A stretch of DNA of 8,395 nt from Nitriliruptoraceae bacterium (GTDB taxonomy: Bacteria; Actinomycetota; Nitriliruptoria; Nitriliruptorales; Nitriliruptoraceae): assembly GCA_007118045.1 (NCBI GenBank), contig SKTG01000418.1, forward strand, positions 1 through 8,395, read 5' to 3'. The stretch's first letter is position 1. Each line of letters begins with the position of its first letter. Positions 1 to 6,290 of the stretch are shown piece by piece. The notes under the pieces are model-generated. The model worked only from the letters and a program-made list of their open reading frames with translations. It had not been told where the DNA came from and did not search any database. The position numbers and the translations under genes were made by a program.

Positions 1-2
1 AG

Positions 3-833
3 CCGGGCCCCGACCCCCTGTGGCGGCAGCGGGTCGGCGAGGTGATCGACGACCGCGACTTCGTGTCGATGTTCCAGCCGATCTACGCGCTGGACGGGGG
101 GCGCCTGCTCGCGGTCGAGGCGCTCACCCGGTTCGAGCGTGGCCCGCGGCGGGGCCCCGACGTGTGGTTCGCCGAGGCCCATCGGGCGGGGCTCGGTGTC
201 GAGCTCGAGCTGGCCACGCTGGCTGCGGCGCTGCGCCTCGATGCGGTCGACGAGGGCGTGGCCGTGACCTTCAACGCGTCACCGCAGCTGCTCCTCGACC
301 CCCGGCTGGCGGGGCTGCTGGAGCAGCACGCCGGTCGTGAGCTCGTGGTCGAGGTCACCGAGCACGCCATCATCGACGACTACCGGCAGATCGCCGAGTC
401 ACTGGCCCGGCTGCGGCGCCGTGGGCTGCGGGTCGCCGTGGACGACGCGGGGGCCGGGTTCGCCAGCCTGAGACACATCGTGCGGCTGGAGCCGGACCTG
501 ATCAAGCTCCACCCGAGCCTGACCCAGGATCTGCGCCACGACCCGGTCCGCCGGCCGCTGGCGGACGCCCTGATCCAGTTCGCCGACCGCATCGGCAGCG
601 GCATCGTGGTCGAGGGCATCGAGACCGTCGCCGACCTGACCACGTGGCAGCAGCTCGGTGCCCGTGCCGCTCAGGGCAACGTGCTCGGCAGGCCCGGCCA
701 CCCGCCCTTCCCCGGCGTGCACGCCCCACTGATCGAGCGCTCGACGGTGGGCCCACGTCCCGTCGCCGGTTGGCGGGGTGAGGCCGCGTCGGAGGGCCCC
801 ACGCGGTCGTTGGGGGTGACCGGGGGACCGTGA
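3..833 (+). CDS. EAL-domain cyclic-di-GMP phosphodiesterase (5'-truncated by window)
   Basis: EAL domains hydrolyse the second messenger c-di-GMP to pGpG in the cytoplasm. The frame is open from the window edge and the residues before the GTG at 42 still look like the domain's first helix, so the true start lies outside and an N-terminal sensor or GGDEF domain could be missing. Numbering from that GTG, the family's key residues are all visible: E26 of the EAL motif (EALTRF), N78 (FNAS), E104 (EVTE), D134/D135 (DDAGAG, for the usual DDFGTG), K155, E191 (VEGIET) and Q211 (QGNVLGRP). An active phosphodiesterase is therefore the natural inference. One deviation is IKLH where most members have IK(I/L)D. 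The last ~40 residues after GRPG are rich in Gly, Pro and Arg and look like a disordered tail. The gene converges on typA. Confidence 0.93.
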   Translation, partial: PGPDPLWRQRVGEVIDDRDFVSMFQPIYALDGGRLLAVEALTRFERGPRRGPDVWFAEAHRAGLGVELELATLAAALRLDAVDEGVAVTFNASPQLLLDPRLAGLLEQHAGRELVVEVTEHAIIDDYRQIAESLARLRRRGLRVAVDDAGAGFASLRHIVRLEPDLIKLHPSLTQDLRHDPVRRPLADALIQFADRIGSGIVVEGIETVADLTTWQQLGARAAQGNVLGRPGHPPFPGVHAPLIERSTVGPRPVAGWRGEAASEGPTRSLGVTGGP

Positions 834-850
834 GGCTGCGGCGGCCGATG

Positions 851-909
851 GGTGTTCGGACGGTCGCGGCGCTCGGTCCGACCCGGTGTTCGGGCGGTCG
901 AGGCGCTGG
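851..909. repeat. Imperfect 25-bp direct repeat in convergent gap
   Basis: Two copies of a 25-bp unit beginning GGTGTTCGG, at 851-875 and 885-909, match at 22 of 25 positions with a 34-bp period. They fill most of the 90-nt gap between the convergent EAL gene and typA. A 6-bp stem (TCGGAC at 856-861, GTCCGA at 876-881, 14-nt loop) overlaps the first copy, but it is too weak and too loosely looped to call a terminator. No coding potential is seen here. This could be a remnant of a local duplication. Confidence 0.6.
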
Positions 910-923
910 GGCCGCCGCGGGGT

Positions 924-2795
924 TCAGACGGGCGCGCCACCCTGCTTGGCGCGCTTGGCCGTACGACCGCGGAGGGTCGCGGCCAGCTCGGCCTTGCGCA
1001 GGCGGATCGCCGACGGCGTGACCTCGACGGCCTCGTCCTCGCGGATGAACTCCAGCGCCTGATCCAGGGAGAGCTGTCGTGGCGGTGCCAGCCGCACGAG
1101 CTCGTCGCCGGTGGCCGAGCGCACGTTCGACAGCTTCTTCTCCTTGGCGGGGTTGACGTCCATGTCCTCGGAGCGGGCGTTCTCGCCCACGATCATGCCC
1201 TCGTAGACCTCGGTGCCCGGGGTGATGAACAGCGCGCCGCGTTCCTGGAGGTTGAGGAGCGCGAACTGGGTGGCCTGGCCCGCACGGTCGGCGACCAGGG
1301 AGCCGTTCGGCCGCGTCCGCAGCTCGCCCTGCCACGGCTCGTAGCCGTCGAAGACGTGATGCATGATCCCCGTGCCACGGGTCTCGGTCAGGAACTCGGT
1401 GCGGAACCCGATCAGCGCCCGGGCCGGGACGCGGTAGTCGAGCCGCGTCCAGCCGCCACCGGCGGCGGCGCCGCTGGTCGAGGCGACCATCTGCTGGAGC
1501 CGGCCCTTGCGCAGGCCGAGCAGCTGGGTGACGACGCCGACGTACTCCTCGGGGACGTCGATCGAGAGATGCTCGAAGGGTTCGTGCACGCTGCCGTCGA
1601 CCTCGCGGGTGACGACCTGCGGCTTGCCGACCGTGAGCTCGAAGCCCTCGCGACGCATGCTCTCCACCAGGACGGCGAGCTGGAGCTCGCCGCGCCCCTG
1701 CACCTCCCAGGTGTCGGGTCGTTCGGTCGGGAGCACCCGCAGCGAGACGTTGCCGACGAGCTCCTGGCGCAGCCGGGACTCGATCAGGCGGGCGGTGAGC
1801 CGTCTGCCGTCACGGCCCGCCAGCGGGGAGGTGTTGACCCCCAGGGTCATCCCGAGCGAGGGCTCGTCGACCGTCAGCAGCGGTAGGGGGCGCGGGTCGT
1901 CGATGTCGGCGAGGGTCTCACCGATCGTGACCTCGTCGATGCCGGCCACCGCGATCAGGTCACCGGGGCCGGCCTGCTCGGCGGGGACGCGCTCGAGCGC
2001 CCGTGTCGTGAACATCTCGGCGAGCTTGACACGCTCGGTCGATCCGTCGGCACGGCACCAGGCGACGGTCTGGCCGCGGCGCACCGTTCCGTGCTGCACC
2101 CGGCACATCGCGAGCCGGCCGAGGTAGGGGGAGGCGTCGAGGTTGGTGACGAGGGCCTGGAACGGATGCTGCGGATCGTGTCTCGGGGCGGGGACGTGGT
2201 CGAGGATCGTCCGGAAGAGCGGGGTGAGATCGGTCCCCGGGACCTCGGGGTCGAGCGTGGCCGTGCCCTCGCGGGCGTTGGTGTAGAGCACCGGCAGATC
2301 GATCTGGTCGTCACCGGCGCCGAGATCGATGAGCAGGTCGAACGCCTCGTCGACCACCGCGGCGATGCGCGCGTCCGGGCGGTCGATCTTGTTGACCACC
2401 ACCAGCACCGGAAGCCCGCGCTCGAGGGCCTTGCGGAGCACGAAACGGGTCTGCGGCAGCGGCCCCTCGGACGCGTCCACGAGCAGCAGCGCCCCGTCGA
2501 CCATCGCGAGGGCGCGTTCCACCTCGCCGCCGAAGTCGGCGTGCCCCGGCGTGTCGACGACGTTGAGGGTGGTCTCCGACCCGTCGTCGCCCGGCAGCAG
2601 CACCGCGGTGTTCTTGGCGAGGATCGTGATGCCGCGTTCGCGTTCCTGGTCGGTGGAGTCCATGACGCGCTCGTCCACGTCCTGGTTGGCCCGGAAGACG
2701 CCGGACTGCCACAACATGGCGTCGACGAGGGTGGTCTTGCCGTGGTCGACGTGCGCGACGATGGCGACGTTGCGCAGATCGGAACGGAGCGCCAT
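924..2795 (-). CDS. typA: Translational GTPase TypA/BipA
   Basis: TypA/BipA is an EF-G-like GTPase that binds the 70S ribosome and assists 50S assembly and translation under stress, notably cold. The 623-aa product is of normal family length. GTPase motifs are plain: G1 AHVDHGKT (14-21), G2 with RERGIT (52-57), G3 DTPGHADF (81-88), G4 NKID (135-138). The region of G5 reads TNA where many homologues have ASA or TSA. The EF-G-like domains follow, and the C-terminal part carries the typical MHHVFDGYEPW, GQATQFALLNLQERG and NPAKEKKLSNVRSA-type segments of this family. The ATG at 2795 is chosen because it puts SDLRNVAIVAHVDHGK at the expected distance from the N-terminus; no clear Shine-Dalgarno is seen before it. 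The frame stays open far upstream, but that stretch is antisense noise over the next gene. It lies 92 nt downstream of the oxidoreductase gene on the same strand. Confidence 0.98.
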   Translation of the reverse strand: MALRSDLRNVAIVAHVDHGKTTLVDAMLWQSGVFRANQDVDERVMDSTDQERERGITILAKNTAVLLPGDDGSETTLNVVDTPGHADFGGEVERALAMVDGALLLVDASEGPLPQTRFVLRKALERGLPVLVVVNKIDRPDARIAAVVDEAFDLLIDLGAGDDQIDLPVLYTNAREGTATLDPEVPGTDLTPLFRTILDHVPAPRHDPQHPFQALVTNLDASPYLGRLAMCRVQHGTVRRGQTVAWCRADGSTERVKLAEMFTTRALERVPAEQAGPGDLIAVAGIDEVTIGETLADIDDPRPLPLLTVDEPSLGMTLGVNTSPLAGRDGRRLTARLIESRLRQELVGNVSLRVLPTERPDTWEVQGRGELQLAVLVESMRREGFELTVGKPQVVTREVDGSVHEPFEHLSIDVPEEYVGVVTQLLGLRKGRLQQMVASTSGAAAGGGWTRLDYRVPARALIGFRTEFLTETRGTGIMHHVFDGYEPWQGELRTRPNGSLVADRAGQATQFALLNLQERGALFITPGTEVYEGMIVGENARSEDMDVNPAKEKKLSNVRSATGDELVRLAPPRQLSLDQALEFIREDEAVEVTPSAIRLRKAELAATLRGRTAKRAKQGGAPV

Positions 2796-2835
2796 GAGCA
2801 GGAAGCCGAGGGTCGGAGACGAGCGGAACCGGCGC

Positions 2836-2841
2836 AGGCTA
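2836..2841 (-). promoter_or_regulatory. Possible -10 box for typA (TAGCCT)
   Basis: On the minus strand TAGCCT fits the actinobacterial TANNNT -10 consensus and sits 40 nt before the typA ATG, in the 92-nt gap after the oxidoreductase gene. It is the only such hexamer I found in the gap. No convincing -35 is seen. Read-through from the upstream gene is an equal alternative. Confidence 0.25.
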
Positions 2842-2887
2842 CAGCCCCTCGGTGACCGGACCGGACCGACCGGGGCTGGCGATCGGG

Positions 2888-3352
2888 TCAGCCCTGCGCG
2901 AGGTGTGGGGGGAACCCGCCGGTGGCGATCGGGCCCCAGCCGTCGATCCGGACGCGGATCAGGCACTTGCCCTGGTCGCGCATCGCCTGGCGGTACTCGT
3001 CCCAGTCGTCGTGCTCGCCGGCCACGGCACGGAAGTAGCCGACCAGCGGTTCCACCGCATCGGGCAGGTCGATCACCTCGGCGTGACCGTCGAGCTGGAC
3101 CCAGGGGCCGTTCCACTCGTCGGAGAGCACCAGCACCGTGGCGGTCGGATCGCGACGCAGGTTGTGGACCTTGGCCCGCTGTGGGTAGGTGGCGATCACG
3201 ACGGCACCGTCGTCGAGCCCGCCGGTGACGGGCGAGAGCTGCGGGGCGCCGTCGCGTCGCCGGGTCACGAGCACGTGATGGTGTCGGGGCGCGACGAAGC
3301 GCAGCAGCTCGTCCCGGTCGACGCGGTCGGTGGTGGCGATGGGTCGGCTCAT
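2888..3352 (-). CDS. PPOX/FDOR-B family F420- (or FMN-)dependent oxidoreductase, Rv1155-like
   Basis: This 154-aa protein has the split-barrel pyridoxamine-5'-phosphate-oxidase fold signature of the F420-dependent FDOR-B group, which reduces or oxidises small molecules using deazaflavin F420. Visible landmarks are VLVTRRRDGAPQLSPV (27-42), RAKVHNLRRDP (59-69) and AVAGEHDDWDEYRQAM (109-124); the second and third closely resemble the mycobacterial Rv1155 family as I remember it. The basic stretch around R59/K61 lies where that family contacts the cofactor. Length is typical (Rv1155 is about 147 aa). I chose the ATG at 3352 over an in-frame upstream start at 3412 because the extra residues look unlike the family and because a -10-like box sits 7 nt before this ATG. 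The substrate is unknown. Cofactor choice (F420 versus FMN) is inferred from family resemblance only. It is divergent from the hemolysin III-like gene and upstream of typA. Confidence 0.9.
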   Translation of the reverse strand: MSRPIATTDRVDRDELLRFVAPRHHHVLVTRRRDGAPQLSPVTGGLDDGAVVIATYPQRAKVHNLRRDPTATVLVLSDEWNGPWVQLDGHAEVIDLPDAVEPLVGYFRAVAGEHDDWDEYRQAMRDQGKCLIRVRIDGWGPIATGGFPPHLAQG

Positions 3353-3359
3353 GCCCGCG

Positions 3360-3365
3360 ACGATA
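3360..3365 (-). promoter_or_regulatory. Probable leaderless -10 box (TATCGT) for the FDOR gene
   Basis: TATCGT on the minus strand matches TANNNT and is followed by exactly 7 nt and then the ATG at 3352. That spacing would put transcription start at or next to the start codon, giving a leaderless mRNA. This agrees with the absence of a Shine-Dalgarno. No clear -35 is visible. Confidence 0.5.
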
Positions 3366-3390
3366 GCGGGGCGGCGGCCGCAGCCATCGG

Positions 3391-3431
3391 CCGCGGGCAC
3401 GTGTTCGAGCACCCGCGGGCACGTGTTCGAG
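3391..3431. repeat. Perfect 19-bp tandem direct repeat with CACGTG cores
   Basis: CCGCGGGCACGTGTTCGAG occurs at 3391-3409 and again, identically, at 3413-3431, with a 22-bp period. Each copy contains the palindrome CACGTG (3398-3403 and 3420-3425). The pair lies in the 209-bp divergent region, about 26-66 bp upstream of the presumed FDOR -10 box and more than 115 bp from that of the hemolysin III-like gene. Spacing close to two helical turns would place two bound proteins on the same DNA face, so an operator pair is a reasonable guess; no cognate regulator is in the window. Confidence 0.7.
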
Positions 3432-3547
3432 TCGGTCCGCCCGGCCGGCGTGCACGGGAACCCCTCGCGCGCCCGGCGCCCGGCAGGCGGGGACCGGGTG
3501 CCGACGTTCGACCACGAGTGGAGGGGCGGGCCGGTGGCCCGGCCAGG

Positions 3548-3553
3548 TACCGT
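3548..3553 (+). promoter_or_regulatory. Probable leaderless -10 box (TACCGT) for the hemolysin III-like gene
   Basis: TACCGT fits TANNNT and lies 8 nt before the GTG at 3562, which suggests a leaderless transcript starting at or near that codon. No Shine-Dalgarno precedes the GTG. No -35 is evident at the usual spacing. Confidence 0.5.
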
Positions 3554-3561
3554 TGCGTGTC

Positions 3562-4251
3562 GTGACCGAGCGACCGATCCTGCGACGGTCGGTGAACACC
3601 GACCGCGCCCTCACCCTGCCTCGCCCCCGCCTGCGAGGTCGCTCCCACCTGCTCGCTGCCCTGATCGCGATCCCGGGCGCCGTCGTCTGGATCGCGCTGG
3701 CGCCCGGTGGGCGCGCCTCGCTGGCGATCGCCGCGTTCAGCCTCGGCATGGCCGCGATGTTCTCGTTCAGTGCCCTGCTGCATCTGCGGACCTGGGACGC
3801 CACGACCTACGAGCGCCTCTTCCGGCTCGACCACAGCGGCATCCACCTGGCCATCGGTGGCAGCGGCATCGCGCTCGCGCTGCTCGCCTTCGAGGGGTGG
3901 CCCGCGCGGGTGCTGCTGCTGGTCTCGACGATCGGCCCCATGCTCGGGATCCTGATGGAGTGGTTGCCGTTCGCCCCACCACGCGGCCTCAACAACGCGA
4001 TCTACCTCACCCTGGGCTGGACCCCGGTGGTGTTGCTGCCGTGGCTGTGGGCGAGCGCCGGCTTCGAGATCGTCGCGCTCCTGCTGCTCGGTGGCTTGCA
4101 GTACACGGTCGGTGCCGGGATCGTGGGCCTGCGGCGGCCCGATCCGTCCCCGCGCTGGTTCGGCTACCACGAGCTCTTCCACCTGCTGGTCATCGGTGCG
4201 GTCGCGACGCACGCGACCATGTTCGCGGTGCTGGTCGACCGGGCGGGGTGA
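3562..4251 (+). CDS. Hemolysin III / PAQR family integral membrane protein
   Basis: The 229-aa product is almost entirely hydrophobic, with about seven membrane segments, matching the bacterial HlyIII (YqfA/TrhA-like) branch of the PAQR superfamily. These proteins carry a zinc site related to adiponectin receptors; bacterial members have been linked to membrane lipid homeostasis, and their true activity is poorly defined. The metal-site residues are present: S70 and H74 in SALLH, D90 in RLDHS, and H203/H207 in YHELFHLL. The family-typical RPDP...FGYHE segment precedes the last helix. The GTG at 3562 is preferred to the TTG at 3553 because of the adjacent -10-like box. The 20 or so residues before the first helix are Arg-rich. 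The ABC exporter genes follow after 157 nt on the same strand, so joint transcription is possible. The name hemolysin should not be taken as evidence of haemolysis. Confidence 0.93.
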   Translation: MTERPILRRSVNTDRALTLPRPRLRGRSHLLAALIAIPGAVVWIALAPGGRASLAIAAFSLGMAAMFSFSALLHLRTWDATTYERLFRLDHSGIHLAIGGSGIALALLAFEGWPARVLLLVSTIGPMLGILMEWLPFAPPRGLNNAIYLTLGWTPVVLLPWLWASAGFEIVALLLLGGLQYTVGAGIVGLRRPDPSPRWFGYHELFHLLVIGAVATHATMFAVLVDRAG

Positions 4252-4397
4252 CCCGGCGTCCGGTGCAGGTCCGTGACCGGTCCGGTGTCGCGACGGGCGC
4301 GAACCCCCGCGGGCGGCCATCTCGGCAACGCCCTCCGCCCGCGACGCGCGCGACACCGTCGCCCAACCCAGCCGACCCGACCCGTCGGCACCGGAAC

Positions 4398-4403
4398 GAA
4401 AGG
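4398..4403 (+). promoter_or_regulatory. Ribosome binding site (GAAAGG) for ABC ATPase gene
   Basis: GAAAGG with a 5-nt spacer supports the GTG start at 4409. The 157-nt gap upstream (4252-4408) contains no TA dinucleotide and so no TANNNT box, which favours either read-through from the hemolysin III-like gene or a promoter of another type. Confidence 0.55.
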
Positions 4404-4408
4404 TCGAC

Positions 4409-5395
4409 GTGAGCAGCGCACCAGCGGTCCGCGCGGTCGCGTCGTCGCTCGCCGCCCCGGCGCTCGAGCTCACCGGGTTGCGCAAGCACTACCCGGGGCA
4501 GCCCGAGGTCCGAGCCGTCGATGGGGTGGACCTGCGCGTCGAGTCCGGCGAGATGTTCGGGTTGCTCGGCCCCAACGGCGCCGGCAAGTCCACCACGGTC
4601 GGCATGTGCACCACCCGGATCCGGCCGACGGGGGGCACGGCCTGCGTGACCGGCCTGGACGTCGTCGCGGACGCCGCCCGGGTCAAGCGCCGCATCGGCG
4701 TCGTGACGCAGACCAACACCCTCGACCGCTCGCTGACCCTCGAGGAGAACCTCAGGTTCCATGGTAGGTACTTCGGCTGGTCGGCGCGGGACTCGCGAGC
4801 CCGCGCCGCCGAGCTGCTGGAACGGTTCCGTCTGGCCGATCGTGCCGGCGCGTTCCCCGACCAGATCTCGGGCGGGATGGCCCAACGGCTCCAGGTCGCG
4901 CGGGCCATCGCCCACCGACCGGAGGTGCTCTTCCTCGACGAGCCGACCGCGGGGCTCGATCCGCAGAGCCGCATCGCCCTCTGGGACCTCGTGCGTGAGC
5001 TTCGGCTGGACGGGCTCACGGTCGTGCTCACGACCCACTACATGGAGGAGGCCGACGAGCTCTGTGACCGGGTCGCGGTCATCGATCACGGCCGGGTGCT
5101 GGTGTGCGACGCTCCGGAGACCCTCAAGGAGGTGCACGGTGCCGGCGCGACCGTGGAGCTCACGCTCGACGAGCCGGCGACCGACGAACTGCTCCAACGG
5201 TTGGGTCGCCTCGAGGACGTCACCTCCGTCGACGTCCACGACGATCGGGTGCGCGTCATGGGGGGTGACCACGACGGACTGCTCGTCCGGGTGGTGGCGG
5301 CGGCGGGTGACGCGGGGGTCCGCGACGCGAGCCTGCAGGGCTCCACGCTCGAGGCCGTGTTCATCAACCTGACCGGGAGGGACCTGCGTGAGTGA
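4409..5395 (+). CDS. ABC exporter ATP-binding subunit (DrrA/CcmA-like)
   Basis: This is the cytoplasmic ATPase that powers the ABC-2 permease encoded next to it. The 328-aa protein has every nucleotide-binding element: Walker A GPNGAGKST (54-62), Q-loop Q101, signature ISGGM (153-157), Walker B VLFLDE (173-178), D-loop GLDP, and H-loop H210 in LTTHYMEEADELCDR. A C-terminal accessory domain of ~90 residues follows, with the LEAVFINLTGRDLRE ending typical of the daunorubicin-resistance (DrrA) subfamily. Between Walker A and the Q-loop it reads CTTRIRPTGG, close to the usual LTTLLRPTSG. The start is GTG with a nearby GAAAGG. Its end overlaps the permease start by 8 nt, so the two are translationally coupled. 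The substrate (drug, lipid or glycoconjugate) cannot be told from sequence. Confidence 0.96.
   Translation: MSSAPAVRAVASSLAAPALELTGLRKHYPGQPEVRAVDGVDLRVESGEMFGLLGPNGAGKSTTVGMCTTRIRPTGGTACVTGLDVVADAARVKRRIGVVTQTNTLDRSLTLEENLRFHGRYFGWSARDSRARAAELLERFRLADRAGAFPDQISGGMAQRLQVARAIAHRPEVLFLDEPTAGLDPQSRIALWDLVRELRLDGLTVVLTTHYMEEADELCDRVAVIDHGRVLVCDAPETLKEVHGAGATVELTLDEPATDELLQRLGRLEDVTSVDVHDDRVRVMGGDHDGLLVRVVAAAGDAGVRDASLQGSTLEAVFINLTGRDLRE
5375..5380 (+). promoter_or_regulatory. Ribosome binding site (GGGAGG) for ABC permease
   Basis: GGGAGG lies inside the last codons of the ATPase gene, 7 nt before the GTG at 5388. It fixes the permease start and supports coupled translation of the pair. Confidence 0.75.
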
Positions 5396-6263
5396 CACCA
5401 CACTGACCCCCTCCCCGCCGCGCTCGGCGCCGGCGGAAGCCGCCGGCGGACGGCCCGAGCCGTCGTGGTTGCGCGCGTGGGCCGACGCGATCCTCGGGTT
5501 GATGCTGCGCGACGCCCGGGTGTTGCGTCGGGAAGCGGCCTCGTTCCTGACCCGCACGATCGCCCAACCGCTGCTGTTCGTGTTCGTCTTCGCCTACGTG
5601 TTCCCCCGCATCGGGCAGGACATCGGTGGCGCCGCGGGCGCGGCGGACTTCGCCACGATCCTCGTACCCGGCCTGGTGGCGGTCGCGGTGATCTTCCAGG
5701 GCATCATCGCCGTCGCGCTGCCGCTGTCGAACGAGTTCGGGGGGACCGGGGAGATCGAGGACCGCATCATGGCCCCGGTGCCGGTCGCCGTCATCGCCGT
5801 GGAGAAGGTCCTGTTCGGCGGTTTGCAGAGCGTCCTCGCCGGCATCGTGGTGCTGCCGATGGTGCTGCTGGTCCCGGCCACCCCGGTGGCCCTCGACGTC
5901 ACCAGCTGGACCCTGCTCGTCACCGTGACCGTGCTCTCGGCGTTGCTGTCCGGAGCCCTCGGTCTCGCGCTGGGCACCTACGTCAGCCCTCGGCAGATCG
6001 GGTTGATGTTCTCCGTCGTGGTCCTGCCGCTGACGTTCCTGGGTGCCGTCTACTACCCGTGGTCCGCGCTGGACCCGCTGCCCTGGCTGCAGTACGCCGT
6101 CCTCGCCAACCCGCTGGTCTACGTCAGCGAGGGGCTGCGCGCGGCCCTCACCCCCTCGATCGAGACCATGCACGTGGCCGCGATCCTCGGGGCGCTCGTG
6201 GTCTCGCTGGCTCTGCTGACCGCACTCGGCCTGCGCGGCTTCGTCCGGCGCACGGTCGGGTGA
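5388..6263 (+). CDS. ABC-2 type exporter permease (DrrB-like)
   Basis: This is the membrane subunit of the exporter; two copies would pair with two ATPases. The 291-aa protein has a soluble N-terminus of ~40 residues rich in Pro, Ala and Glu, then about six hydrophobic segments near 56-73, 91-113, 140-163, 173-195, 205-222 and 262-282. Family landmarks include the cytoplasmic loop NEFGGTGEIEDRIMAPVP (115-132), corresponding to the ERxxGTLExLLxTP element of ABC-2 permeases, FLGAVYYPWSAL (217-228), and NPLVYVSEGLR (241-251). The start is GTG with a strong GGGAGG inside the previous gene. The 3' end is 27 nt from the end of the convergent protease gene. Whether it exports antibiotics, lipids or polysaccharide cannot be decided here. 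Confidence 0.95.
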   Translation: MSDTTLTPSPPRSAPAEAAGGRPEPSWLRAWADAILGLMLRDARVLRREAASFLTRTIAQPLLFVFVFAYVFPRIGQDIGGAAGAADFATILVPGLVAVAVIFQGIIAVALPLSNEFGGTGEIEDRIMAPVPVAVIAVEKVLFGGLQSVLAGIVVLPMVLLVPATPVALDVTSWTLLVTVTVLSALLSGALGLALGTYVSPRQIGLMFSVVVLPLTFLGAVYYPWSALDPLPWLQYAVLANPLVYVSEGLRAALTPSIETMHVAAILGALVVSLALLTALGLRGFVRRTVG

Positions 6264-6264
6264 A

Positions 6265-6277
6265 CACCGAGCCGGTG
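6265..6277. terminator. Short hairpin in convergent gap
   Basis: CACCG and CGGTG form a perfect 5-bp stem with a 3-nt loop, immediately after the permease stop codon and within the 27-nt gap to the convergent protease gene. Being symmetrical it could act on both strands. It is small, and no T-tract follows, so a terminator role is only a suggestion. Confidence 0.3.
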
Positions 6278-6290
6278 GCGCGTCCCCGTG

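Noticed and set aside
852..1886. Long plus-strand frame (344 codons) antisense to typA
   Set aside because: A stop-poor shadow frame caused by high GC; composition is unlike a folded protein and it lies opposite conserved TypA sequence.
3353..3412. Upstream start that would add 20 residues to the FDOR protein
   Set aside because: The added residues are unlike the family and would cover a -10-like box placed ideally for the ATG at 3352.
924..3803. Open minus-strand frame of 959 codons that would extend TypA by more than 300 residues
   Set aside because: The extra part overlaps the well-supported oxidoreductase gene in another frame, is Arg/Pro/Ala-rich noise, and TypA homologues start close to the SDLRNVAIVAHVDHGK segment.
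3349..4485. 378-codon minus-strand frame opposite the hemolysin III-like gene
   Set aside because: Antisense shadow of a clear membrane protein; no start signals, and composition typical of GC-driven spurious frames.
4190..5557. 455-codon minus-strand frame opposite the ABC ATPase gene
   Set aside because: Shadow frame over a gene with every ABC motif; the antisense product is low-complexity and rich in Arg, His, Gln and Gly, without recognisable domains.
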